Part shown: positions 51,091 to 58,687 of the stretch, one piece after another
How the letters are laid out: every line of letters begins with the position of its first letter
Numbering within the stretch: position 1 is the first letter of the stretch
Assembly (NCBI GenBank): GCA_036506495.1
Contig: DASXRQ010000115.1
Span: 110,695 to 174,694, forward strand
From: DASXRC01 sp036506495
Lineage (GTDB): Bacteria; Actinomycetota; Actinomycetes; Mycobacteriales; Micromonosporaceae
Direction of reading: 5' to 3'
Length of the DNA: 64,000 bases
Translations under genes and position numbers: made by a program
Notes under the pieces: model-generated
What the model saw: the letters and a program-made list of their open reading frames with translations, nothing else
Database searches by the model: none
Told to the model about the DNA's origin: nothing

Positions 51091-52586
51091 GTTCTCCGGC
51101 CGAGCGCCCCGGCGAGTTCCCGTACACGCGCGGCATCGCCGCCCGCCCACAGCCATGGATCATGGGGCAGTACGCCGGCTTCGGCACGCCGGCGCAGTCG
51201 AACGAGCGGTTCCGGACCCTGCTGGCCGAGGGGGTCACCGGCTTCTCGGTCGCGCTCGACCTGCCCACCCAGCTCGGTCTGGACTCCGACGACCCCCGCG
51301 CGGCCGGCGAGGTGGGCCGGGTCGGGGTGGCCATCGACTCGCTGGCCGACGTCGAGACCCTGATGGCCGAGATCCCGCTCGAGAAGATCACGCAGGTGCG
51401 CACCACCGCGAACTCGATCGGATTCCTCTGGGCCGCGTTGTTCACCGCGCTGGCGCGGCGGCGCGGCGTCGACCCGGACACGTTCGGGCTGTTCATCCAG
51501 AACGACGTGCTCAAGGAGTTCATCGCCCGGGGCACCCAGATCTTCCCGCCCGGCCCGTCGCTCCGGCTCGCCGTCGACACGATCGAGCACTCCGCCCGGC
51601 ACACGCCGCACTGGGTGCCGCTCGCGATGTCCGGCTACCACATCGCGGAGACCGGCGGCGACGCCGCGCAGGAGGTCGGCTTCACGTTCGCGAACGCGAT
51701 CGCGTACCTCGACGAGGTGGTCCGCCGCGGCGTACCGATCGACGAGGTCGCGCCGAGCCTGTTCACGTTCCTGTCCGTGGGTCCGGAGCTGCTCGGCGAG
51801 GTGGCCAAGCTGCGGGCCGCGCGCCGCGTGTGGGCATCGCTGGTGCGCGAACGCTGGGGAGCCGCCGACCCGCGCTCCGAGCAGCTGCGCATCTTCGCGT
51901 TCACCGCGGGCTCCTCGTTCACCGCGCAGCAACCGCTCAACAATGTCGTACGCGCGTCGATCGAGACGCTCGCCGCCGCGCTCGCCGGCGTACAGACTCT
52001 GCACGTCAGCGCGTACGACGAGGCGCTCGGCGTGCCGACGGAGGCCGCCGCGCGGCTGGCGCTGCGCACCCAGCAGGTCGTCGCGTACGAGACGGACGTG
52101 CTCTCCACCGCGGATCCGCTCGGCGGGGCGTACGAGATCGAGTCGCGCACTGACGCCACGGAACGGCGGATCCGGGACGTGCTGGCCTCCGTCGAACGGC
52201 GCGGCGGCGCGCTCGCCTGCATCGAGTCCGGGTGGTACGCGGGTGAGCTCGCCGAGGCGGCCTGGCGGCGCACGCAGGCGGTCGAATCGGGCGAGCGGGT
52301 GGTGGTAGGCGTGAATCGATTTCCGGCGCCGACCGATGCGCTCGACGTGTTCGAGGTCGACGCGGCCGTCGAGGCGTCGCAGGCGTCCGCCGTGCGGGCC
52401 CGTCGGGCCAGCCGCGACGCCGGGGCGGTCGACCGCGCGTTGGCCGCGGTCGATGAGGCCGCCCGCGGGGGCGACAACGTGGTACCGGCATGTGTCGAGG
52501 CCGTGAGCGCCGAGGGGACGATCGGTGAGGTCATCGCTACCCTCCGTCGAGTCTTCGGCGTGGCCCGGCCGTCGACCGCGTTCTGA
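51087..52586 (+). CDS. B12-dependent acyl-CoA mutase large subunit-like
   Basis: This 499-residue protein is related to methylmalonyl-, isobutyryl- and 2-hydroxyisobutyryl-CoA mutase large subunits, without the B12-binding domain. Conserved parts include GQYAGFGTPAQSNERF, IQNDVLKEFIARGT, AMSGYHIAETGGDAAQEVGF, FTAQQPLNNVVRASIETLA and LSTADPLGG. Tyr29 sits where methylmalonyl-CoA mutase has its active-site Tyr. The usual YPTMYRGRPWTIRQ-type segment that contacts CoA is shortened to IAARPQPWIMGQ. The B12-binding small subunit and MeaB chaperone are absent from the window. GTG 51087 overlaps the ligase stop by 4 nt. Substrate unassigned. Confidence 0.82.
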   Translation: MSSPAERPGEFPYTRGIAARPQPWIMGQYAGFGTPAQSNERFRTLLAEGVTGFSVALDLPTQLGLDSDDPRAAGEVGRVGVAIDSLADVETLMAEIPLEKITQVRTTANSIGFLWAALFTALARRRGVDPDTFGLFIQNDVLKEFIARGTQIFPPGPSLRLAVDTIEHSARHTPHWVPLAMSGYHIAETGGDAAQEVGFTFANAIAYLDEVVRRGVPIDEVAPSLFTFLSVGPELLGEVAKLRAARRVWASLVRERWGAADPRSEQLRIFAFTAGSSFTAQQPLNNVVRASIETLAAALAGVQTLHVSAYDEALGVPTEAAARLALRTQQVVAYETDVLSTADPLGGAYEIESRTDATERRIRDVLASVERRGGALACIESGWYAGELAEAAWRRTQAVESGERVVVGVNRFPAPTDALDVFEVDAAVEASQASAVRARRASRDAGAVDRALAAVDEAARGGDNVVPACVEAVSAEGTIGEVIATLRRVFGVARPSTAF

Positions 52587-52654
52587 GGTGCCGTCGCCGG
52601 CGAGGTGTTCGGCAAACGCGCAGGCTAGTCTGGGCTCGACTGCCGCCCGGACCC

Positions 52655-53353
52655 ATGGAGATCACTGTGAAGCTATCGATCCTCATGCCGGTCTACAACG
52701 AGGAAGATCGCATCGCGGGCGCTCTCAAGCAGGCCTTGGCCGTGGACTACCCCTGCGAGATCGAGCTGGTGGTTGTCGACGACGGCAGCCGGGATGGCAC
52801 GGCCGACGTTCTCGACCGCATCGACGACCCACGCGTACGCGTCGTCACCCATTCCCGCAACGCAGGCAAGGGCGCGGCGGTCCGGACCGCGGTGGACAGC
52901 GCCGAGGGCGACTACATGGTGATCCTCGACGCGGACCTCGAGTACGACCCGCAGGACATCCCGAAGCTGCTCGACCCGGTCCTCGACGGCAGGGCGGCGG
53001 TCGTTTACGGCAACCGCACGTTCGGCAGCCACAGCGCGTACAGCTTCTGGTACGTGATGGGCAACAAGGCGGTCACGACGGCCGCGAACGTGCTGTTCAA
53101 CTCGTACATCGGCGACCTCGAGACCTGCTTCAAGCTGATGCCGACGGCGCTGTTCCGCTCGCTCGAGATCCGCTCCCGCGGCTTCGGGATGGAGGCCGAG
53201 GTCACCGCGAAGCTGCTCCGTCGCAAGATCCGTCCGTACGAGGTGCCGATCAGTTATCGGGCCCGCAGCCGCGACGAGGGCAAGAAGATCACCTGGCGTG
53301 ACGGCGTCGAGGCGATCTGGATTCTCGGCCGGGAGCGCACGCGCCGGCGTTAG
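52655..53353 (+). CDS. Glycosyltransferase family 2 (dolichyl-phosphate mannose synthase-like)
   Basis: This 232-residue GT-A enzyme has LSILMPVYNEEDRI, VVVDDGSRDGT, HSRNAGKGAAVR, ILDADLEYDP (the DxD variant) and GYGNRTFG-like YGNRTFGSHSAY. It resembles polyprenol-phosphate mannosyl/glucosyl transferases of bacteria but lacks C-terminal membrane helices. It would transfer a sugar from a nucleotide donor to polyprenyl phosphate. ATG 52655 is used; GTG 52667 is an alternative. Its 3' end is followed by palindromic element copy 3 before the convergent quinone oxidoreductase gene. Confidence 0.9.
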   Translation: MEITVKLSILMPVYNEEDRIAGALKQALAVDYPCEIELVVVDDGSRDGTADVLDRIDDPRVRVVTHSRNAGKGAAVRTAVDSAEGDYMVILDADLEYDPQDIPKLLDPVLDGRAAVVYGNRTFGSHSAYSFWYVMGNKAVTTAANVLFNSYIGDLETCFKLMPTALFRSLEIRSRGFGMEAEVTAKLLRRKIRPYEVPISYRARSRDEGKKITWRDGVEAIWILGRERTRRR

Positions 53354-53395
53354 ATCTTCCTTTCGGGGCGGACCCGGCCGGTGTCGCGCGGAATC

Positions 53396-53505
53396 CTTTG
53401 CTCTGCTTCCCATGGGGAGACACCTGACGGCCGATGACCGCGTCGACCGTTCGGTTCGTTCGCCCCTCGGACAACGGGTGTCTCCCCGGCGGAAGCAGAG
53501 CAAAG
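53396..53505. repeat. Palindromic element, copy 3
   Basis: This 110-nt element is the best-formed copy. The outer stem of 15 bp is 53396-53410 with 53491-53505 (core tttgctctgcttcc). An inner perfect 11-bp stem pairs ggggagacacc (53414-53424) with ggtgtctcccc (53477-53487). The central ~50 nt (53425-53476) is variable between copies. It lies in the 188-nt gap between the convergent GT2 and quinone oxidoreductase genes. It lacks a T-tract, so it is not a standard intrinsic terminator. Confidence 0.87.
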
Positions 53506-53541
53506 CTTGTTGCGACACATCCCTCGGGTCGACCGGGCACG

Positions 53542-54519
53542 TCACCCCGGGATGAGGAGGACCTTGCCGACGTGCTCGTTCGATTCGACGAGCCGGTGCG
53601 CGTCCGCCGCCCGGGACATCGGGATCCGACGGTCGATCACCGGTCGGATCGCCCCCGACTCGATGAGCGGCCAGACCTGTTCGCGTGTTCCGCGTACGAC
53701 CGCGGCCTTCTCGGCCGGGGGTCGGGCCCGCAGCGTGGTCGCGGAGATCGACCCCCGGGCGGCCATCAGGGCCGCGAGGTCCAACTCCGCGGTGCGGCCA
53801 CCCTGCAGGCCGATGTTGGCGATTCGGCCGTTGGGGGCGAGCGCCGCGACGTTCCGGGAGAGGTACGCCGCGCCCATGATGTCCAGGATCACGTCGACGC
53901 CACGGCCGCCGGTGACCGCCTTGGCCTCCACGACAAAGTCGGTCGCCGTGTAGTCGATCGTCGTCTCGGCGCCGAGGCGTTTGAGCGCATCGTGCTTGGC
54001 CGCGCGGGCGGTCGCGATCACCGTGGCGCCGAGCGCGACGGCGAGCTGGATGGCGAACGTGCCGATCCCGCTGCCGCCGCCGTGGACGAGCAGGGTCTCG
54101 CCCGCACGCAACCGAGCGATATCGACGACGTTCGACCAGACGGTGCAGGCGGCCTCCGGCAACGCGGCGGCGTCCTCGACGGTCACTCCGCGCGGCACGG
54201 GCAGCACCTGACGGGCGGGTGCGGCGACCCGCTCGGCGTACCCCCCGCCAGACAACAACGCGCAGACCTGGTCACCCGGTCGCAGGTCGGCCACCCCCGG
54301 ACCGGTCGCGCTGATCACGCCGGAACATTCCAGCCCGGGGTACGCGGGCGCGCCCGCCGGCGGCGAGTAGTGCCCCTGACGCTGGAGCAGGTCCGCGCGG
54401 TTGACCGCCGACGCGGCGACGTCGATCAGTACCTGGCCGGGGCCGGGCTCGGGGTCGGGCACCTCGGCCCAGACGAGCGCGTCGGGACCACCGGGCCGGG
54501 GGACGGTGACCGCATGCAT
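53542..54519 (-). CDS. NAD(P)H quinone oxidoreductase, zinc-type alcohol dehydrogenase superfamily
   Basis: This 325-residue MDR-fold enzyme has ASAVNRADLLQRQG, PAYPGLECSGVISATG, the nucleotide motif VHGGGSGIGTFAIQLA and GRIANIGLQGG. The catalytic-zinc cysteine/histidine set is not conserved, as in quinone reductases. The closest functional group is PIG3/QorA-type NADPH:quinone oxidoreductases. ATG 54519 has GGGGAG about 10 nt upstream; a longer frame from 54585 would run toward the divergent tRNA gene. The 5' side is divergent from tRNA-Ser. Confidence 0.92.
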   Translation of the reverse strand: MHAVTVPRPGGPDALVWAEVPDPEPGPGQVLIDVAASAVNRADLLQRQGHYSPPAGAPAYPGLECSGVISATGPGVADLRPGDQVCALLSGGGYAERVAAPARQVLPVPRGVTVEDAAALPEAACTVWSNVVDIARLRAGETLLVHGGGSGIGTFAIQLAVALGATVIATARAAKHDALKRLGAETTIDYTATDFVVEAKAVTGGRGVDVILDIMGAAYLSRNVAALAPNGRIANIGLQGGRTAELDLAALMAARGSISATTLRARPPAEKAAVVRGTREQVWPLIESGAIRPVIDRRIPMSRAADAHRLVESNEHVGKVLLIPG

Positions 54520-54595
54520 GCGGTCAGTCTCCCCGACAGGCTCGGCCGTCAGCTGCCCCATGGCACACTGGGCACGGCCGCCCATGGGCGGCTCG

Positions 54596-54685
54596 GGAGG
54601 GTTCGCCTAGTGGCCGATGGCGGCGGTCTTGAAAACCGCTAGGGCGGTAGCCCCGTCCTCGTGGGTTCGAATCCCACACCCTCCG
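54596..54685 (+). tRNA. tRNA-Ser (anticodon TGA)
   Basis: This 90-nt class II tRNA has a 7-bp acceptor stem ggagggt/accctcc (54596-54602 with 54678-54684), the anticodon stem gcggt with loop cttgaaa (anticodon tga at 54630-54632), a long variable arm, and a T arm gtggg-ttcgaat-cccac (54661-54677). Discriminator G at 54685; CCA is not encoded. TGA decodes UCA, and by wobble UCG and possibly UCU. Confidence 0.96.
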
Positions 54686-54757
54686 CCGTAGGTACCCGAG
54701 CGTGGGCCGCGATGCGCCAGCACCGCGACCCACGCCCGGGTCTGCGAGCAGCCTTCG

Positions 54758-55591
54758 TTAGATGAACTGCTCCAGGAAGGCCCGCGAGTACGGCGTGTCG
54801 ACCCGCTGGTAACCGCCGGTCGCGTTGCACTGCAACGAGTTCACGAAGGAGGCGTCACCCACCACATACGGGCCGAGGAACGTAGGCCCGCCGGAGTCGC
54901 CGAAGCAGGCGCCGCCGCCGGCCTTCGAATCTTGGTCGTTGATCTGGAAGGTGACAACCTCGTCCTGCACGTTCTTGAGGAACGACGTGGTGAAGCGCCG
55001 CTCCGGCACGACGATCGTCGCCTTCTTCTCGCCGATCTCGACGCCGTAGCCGACCAGAGTGAACGTCTCGTTCTTGAGCGCGCCCTGGTTGCCGTCGAGC
55101 GTGCCGACCGGCAGCAGCGGTGCCGGCGTAATGCCCGGCCACTTGGAAGAGGCCGGCGCGTCCAGCACCACGACACCCTGGTCGTGCTGCTTGGAGATCG
55201 ACAGCTTGCCGGTCCAGCCGGGATCCGGGTGAGCGGTGCCGGTGATGTAGTGTGCGGCGCGGGCGGCGCGCTCCGCCGGCGTGATGCCGGGCGCGAGTGG
55301 GTCAAGCGGCAGGTCGGTGTCGAACGAGACAAAGACGTTGGTGGCCGGGCTTGCGCCGGTGTCCCCGGTGCAGTGGCCCGCGGTGAGCACCACCGTGGGC
55401 GAGATCAGCGTGCCGGAGCAGCGGAACCGGCCGGACTCGGTGGTGAACCGGACGACGCCGACGTTGGTATGTACCTCATCGCGCTGCCCGCCGGTGATTG
55501 CCGAGGCCGGCTGCGCCGTGAGCACCACGCCGGCGACAAGCAACAGACCGACAAGCAGCCGACCCGGAAGAGCGATCCGAAATCGCCCCAT
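54758..55591 (-). CDS. Secreted trypsin-like serine protease
   Basis: This 277-residue S1-family protease has a signal peptide (MGRFRIALPGRLLVGLLLVAG...AQPASA, cleavage before ITGG). The catalytic triad is His73 in TAGHC, Asp137 in KQHDQGVVV and Ser233 in GDSGGP. Four cysteines could form two disulfides. The mature protein would start at ITGGQRDEV, like a zymogen-free form. It acts outside the cell on unknown substrates. ATG 55591 follows a GGGGG purine run; an in-frame start at 55618 would lengthen the signal. The 5' side is divergent from a membrane protein gene. Confidence 0.93.
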   Translation of the reverse strand: MGRFRIALPGRLLVGLLLVAGVVLTAQPASAITGGQRDEVHTNVGVVRFTTESGRFRCSGTLISPTVVLTAGHCTGDTGASPATNVFVSFDTDLPLDPLAPGITPAERAARAAHYITGTAHPDPGWTGKLSISKQHDQGVVVLDAPASSKWPGITPAPLLPVGTLDGNQGALKNETFTLVGYGVEIGEKKATIVVPERRFTTSFLKNVQDEVVTFQINDQDSKAGGGACFGDSGGPTFLGPYVVGDASFVNSLQCNATGGYQRVDTPYSRAFLEQFI

Positions 55592-55808
55592 CGCGTAACC
55601 CCCTAAGCCAATGATCACTCGCAGTATGGTCAGCCCCCGTGACGGCGGCGTCGTGCCGGCTCATCCGGCACCGTGCGTAACACGCGTCACATTCAGGCGT
55701 CAACATATGTAACAAGGTCGTGTCCTTGGACCTGCGAAAGACCGAAGTTACCGGCCGGCGTGTTGAAGTTCGCGGGACGCGAGCCGTCGTGCATGTAGCG
55801 TGTTTGGC

Positions 55809-56546
55809 ATGATCGACTGGTACCAGACCCACGTCGTTCAAACTGGCTGGTCCGGCGCGCTCTGGGCCCTCGTCGGGTTCCTGTTGACCTACGGCGTGAC
55901 GAGGTGGGTCACCCGACGCATCCACGCCCGGAGCACGAACGCGGTCCAACAGGATCACTCCGCGATCAAGGACGTGTACATCGGCGGGGTACACATCCAT
56001 CACCAGGTCTGGGGAATCCTGCTCGTTCTGGTCGTCGGCCTGCTCGAGTTCCGCTTCCGGCCGGACTCGCCATGGCTGGAGATTCTCGCCGCGCTGCTCG
56101 GAGCCGGCTCGGCGTTGGCGCTGGACGAGTTCGCGCTCTGGCTTGATTTGAAGGACGTCTACTGGACCGAAGAAGGCCGCAAGTCCATCGACGCCGTCAT
56201 GGTGGCCTCCCTCATGGGATTCGTGATCCTGGTCTCGACGTCGCCCATCGGACTCGACCCCGCGACTGCGCGCGCCGAAGGCCTGTTGAGTGCCTCGATC
56301 GCCGTGGCCATCCATGTCGGTTACACGATCATTTGCCTGCTCAAGGGCAAGCTCGCGACCGGCCTCGTCGGGTTCCCCGTTCCGTCGTTGGCGCTCGTCG
56401 GGGCGATTCGCCTCGCCAAGCCGTCATCGTTCTGGGCCCGCAAGCGGTATTCGGAGCGCAAGATGGCGAGGGCGGAGGAGCGCTTCGGCCCGCGATACCA
56501 AGCCCGTCACGAGCGCCTCCGTGACCTGTTCGCGGGCGGGCGCTAG
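55809..56546 (+). CDS. Integral membrane protein of unknown function
   Basis: This 245-residue protein has about six hydrophobic segments, including VQTGWSGALWALVGFLLTYGV, ILLVLVVGLLEF and ILAALLGAGSALALDEFAL. A histidine-rich motif VHIHHQVWG lies between the first two, and LKDVYWTEEGRKSID follows the third. The end is strongly basic (SFWARKRYSERKMARAEERF). The VHIHH motif could bind a metal, but no family is recognised. ATG 55809 is chosen; GTG 55800 is in frame. The stop (56544-56546) is directly followed, in the same frame, by a gene remnant. Confidence 0.75.
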   Translation: MIDWYQTHVVQTGWSGALWALVGFLLTYGVTRWVTRRIHARSTNAVQQDHSAIKDVYIGGVHIHHQVWGILLVLVVGLLEFRFRPDSPWLEILAALLGAGSALALDEFALWLDLKDVYWTEEGRKSIDAVMVASLMGFVILVSTSPIGLDPATARAEGLLSASIAVAIHVGYTIICLLKGKLATGLVGFPVPSLALVGAIRLAKPSSFWARKRYSERKMARAEERFGPRYQARHERLRDLFAGGR

Positions 56547-56660
56547 GCGCGCCACAGTCCGGCGACCGACGAGACCGGCAACGTCTGGGTGCACTTCCGC
56601 GCACCGGACGGCAACGTTTACGAGCTGACGCAGGACCCTGGGGTCTCCCGTCCGTCGTGA
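56547..56660 (+). pseudogene. VOC-family (glyoxalase-like) C-terminal remnant
   Basis: A short open stretch after the previous stop encodes GNVWVHFRAPDGNVYELTQDP, typical of the last strand of the vicinal-oxygen-chelate fold (metal ligand Glu in YELTQ). The start and the rest of the domain are missing. It is in the same frame as the upstream membrane protein gene, separated only by its TAG. Probably decayed material left from a lost VOC gene. Confidence 0.6.
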
Positions 56661-56686
56661 TTGCCCGAGCGCCCTACCCTGGCGCC

Positions 56687-57163
56687 ATGTTGGAGGCGAG
56701 AAGGGTCAGCCTGGGGCGCAACCGGTATGCGATCACATCCGACGGCCAGCCGCTCGCGACCTGGGATGGCCGTCTCTGGAGGACCGGTGGAACCTTCGAC
56801 CTCGCGGGACGCCGCTACGATGTCCGATCCCGTGCATGGGGTACGCGGTACGAGATGACCGACGAGTCCGGCATGGCCGTCGCGGTGGCCAACCGGGTGG
56901 GCCGCAGGCGGTGGACGGTCGAGGCGAGCGGCCGCTCGTACCAGTTTCAACGAGCGTCGATGTGGCGTCCCAGCGAGGTACTCGTCGCCAACGGCCGGCC
57001 GGTCGGTTCGGTGCGTCGAGCGAGCGCGTGGCGAAGTGACACGGTGGCCGAACTGCCCGGCCTACCGCTGCCGGTACAGGTCTTCGTGCTCGTCGTGGTG
57101 CTGACCATGTGGGACTCGCGGGCCGCCTCCGCTGCTGGTGCCTCTGCGGCAACGAGCGTGTGA
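56687..57163 (+). CDS. Small hypothetical protein, tubby/LURP1-like
   Basis: This protein of about 158 residues has short repeated beta strands (RYAITSDGQPLATWDGRLWRTG, FDLAGRRYDVRSRAWGTRYEMTD, WTVEASGRSYQF) resembling a tubby-like/LURP1 beta barrel. A C-terminal hydrophobic helix (PLPVQVFVLVVVLTMW) could anchor it in the membrane. The tail AASAAGASAATSV is low complexity. The proposed fold is inference from strand patterns only. ATG 56687 preferred over an upstream GTG. Confidence 0.6.
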   Translation: MLEARRVSLGRNRYAITSDGQPLATWDGRLWRTGGTFDLAGRRYDVRSRAWGTRYEMTDESGMAVAVANRVGRRRWTVEASGRSYQFQRASMWRPSEVLVANGRPVGSVRRASAWRSDTVAELPGLPLPVQVFVLVVVLTMWDSRAASAAGASAATSV

Positions 57164-57255
57164 AGAGCAACGATCCAGGCAACCCGGATTCCCCCACATC
57201 CGGACCGCGGAGCCCCTACCGTGAATCTGGTCCATCGTTTCAAAGGGGCTTGAGG

Positions 57256-57648
57256 GTGTTAATTCATCGCAGTCCGCGGTCGGCGGTATGCGTGGCAGCC
57301 GTGGTGCTCATCTGGGTCGCACTGACCGGTTGTGGTGGTGGCAATGGCGACACCTCAGGCCCGGGCGGGGCGTCATCCGCGCCGGCCAGCGCCGCGACGG
57401 GCAGCGTCGAGGTCGCCATCAAGAACTTCGCGTTCACGCCGCAGAACGTGTCCATCCCGGTCGGCGCCACCGTCACGTGGAAGTTCGAGGATCAGACCGA
57501 ACACAACGTCACCGCGGCCGACGGCTCGTTCAAATCGGCCAACCTCAGCGGCGGCAAGACCTTCGCCATGACCTTTACGAAGGCGGGAAAGTTCCCGTAC
57601 ATGTGCACCATCCATCCGTTCATGACCGGCACCGTCACGGTCCGGTAG
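57256..57648 (+). CDS. Cupredoxin-domain lipoprotein
   Basis: This 130-residue lipoprotein has a signal with lipobox ALTGC, a Gly/Ser linker, and a plastocyanin/azurin-like blue-copper domain (EVAIKNFAFTPQNVSIPVGATVTWKF...). The copper ligands are the His in TEHNVTA, then Cys, His and Met in MCTIHPFM. It would carry electrons or copper at the outer face of the membrane. GTG 57256 with an AGGGG site upstream is used; TTG 57250 is possible. A clear terminator hairpin follows. Confidence 0.88.
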   Translation: MLIHRSPRSAVCVAAVVLIWVALTGCGGGNGDTSGPGGASSAPASAATGSVEVAIKNFAFTPQNVSIPVGATVTWKFEDQTEHNVTAADGSFKSANLSGGKTFAMTFTKAGKFPYMCTIHPFMTGTVTVR

Positions 57649-57664
57649 ACCACCCTCCGCGCTG

Positions 57665-57697
57665 ACTGCCCGAACGGAATCGCTCCATTCGGGCAGT
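57665..57697 (+). terminator. Intrinsic terminator after cupredoxin gene
   Basis: A 10-bp perfect stem actgcccgaa (57665-57674) pairs with its complement (57688-57697), with an inner partial pairing, followed by ttcg. Located 17 nt after the stop codon of the cupredoxin gene. Confidence 0.75.
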
Positions 57698-57756
57698 TTC
57701 GATCAAGCGTGGTGTGCCCACACCCTGGACAGGCATCCGCCAGACGAGGGAGCCGC

Positions 57757-58668
57757 GTGACGGTCGAGGGCGTGGACTACTCGTACAGCCGGCCGAGTCC
57801 CAGCCGGCTGTACGCCGCCGGAAAGCGGTTCGCGTGCCGGTACCTGTCCAACTCGACCCGAGTCATCAACGGCGTCACGAAGAATCTCAGCCGGTCGGAG
57901 GCCGATCGCCTGCGCGCGGCCCGCATCGCGATCGTGTCGAACTGGGAGTGGACGGCCACCGACGCCACCAAGGGGTACGCGGCCGGCCGAAGCTACGCGG
58001 CCGACGCCGAGGCGCAGCACCGGGCCTGCGGCGGCCCACCCGACCGGCCGATCTACTTCTCCGTCGACTTCGACATTCGTGGAGTCTCGGACAAGACACT
58101 GGAGGCGGTTCGGCAGTACTTCGCCGGCATCCGCTCGGTGCTGAGCAGGTCCCGGACCGGCATCTACGGCGGGTACGACACCATCCGGTACGCCGTGAAC
58201 GAGCGTTGGGCGTCGTGGTTCTGGCAGACGTACGCCTGGTCCGGTGGCCGATGGCATTCGTCGGCGCACATCCGGCAGTACAACAACAACGAGGTCGTGG
58301 CGGGTGCGGCCGTCGACCTCGACCGCGGCATGAAGACCGACTATGGACAGTGGGGAGTGGAGGACGTGGCCCTGACCAATCAGGAACACAACTGGCTGGA
58401 GAACGTGTACCTGGCGGACTTCGTCGGCGGCCCGTCGTGCGGCCGCAGCGTCGACCCGGACGGCACGGGCAGCCGACCAGCCAGCAACAGCTTCGTCGCG
58501 AAGCTGGACTACACCATGCGCATCGTCGACGCCATCCTGGCCAAACCGCCGGTCCAGGCCGCGCCGGTCGACCCGGCGGCGCTCAAGGCCGTCCTGCTCG
58601 ACCCCGAGGTGCTGGCGGCGATCGCCAAGGCGGTCAACGACAACGTGGCACACCGAATGGCCGGGTGA
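57757..58668 (+). CDS. DUF1906 glycoside-hydrolase-like protein
   Basis: This 303-residue protein of the Rv2525c-like DUF1906 family has a TIM-barrel fold. Key segments are VEGVDYSYSRPSPSRL, IVSNWEWTATDATKGYAAGRSYAA, YFSVDFDIRGVSD, GIYGGYDTIRYAV and IRQYNNNEVVAGAAVDLDRG; the acidic residues in these are the probable catalytic pair. There is no signal peptide, unlike Rv2525c, which is Tat-exported. It may act on peptidoglycan or a glycan inside the cell. GTG 57757 has GAGGGAG upstream. The 3' end is 19 nt from the convergent hypothetical gene. Confidence 0.82.
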   Translation: MTVEGVDYSYSRPSPSRLYAAGKRFACRYLSNSTRVINGVTKNLSRSEADRLRAARIAIVSNWEWTATDATKGYAAGRSYAADAEAQHRACGGPPDRPIYFSVDFDIRGVSDKTLEAVRQYFAGIRSVLSRSRTGIYGGYDTIRYAVNERWASWFWQTYAWSGGRWHSSAHIRQYNNNEVVAGAAVDLDRGMKTDYGQWGVEDVALTNQEHNWLENVYLADFVGGPSCGRSVDPDGTGSRPASNSFVAKLDYTMRIVDAILAKPPVQAAPVDPAALKAVLLDPEVLAAIAKAVNDNVAHRMAG

Positions 58669-58687
58669 CCGGCCTGGAGCCGGTGGG

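Noticed and set aside
55676..55691. Crp-like palindrome cgtaacacgcgtcaca between the protease and membrane protein genes
   Set aside because: Only about 13 of 16 positions fit a TGTGA-type site, and no regulator link supports it; a single weak match in a GC-rich gap is not reliable.
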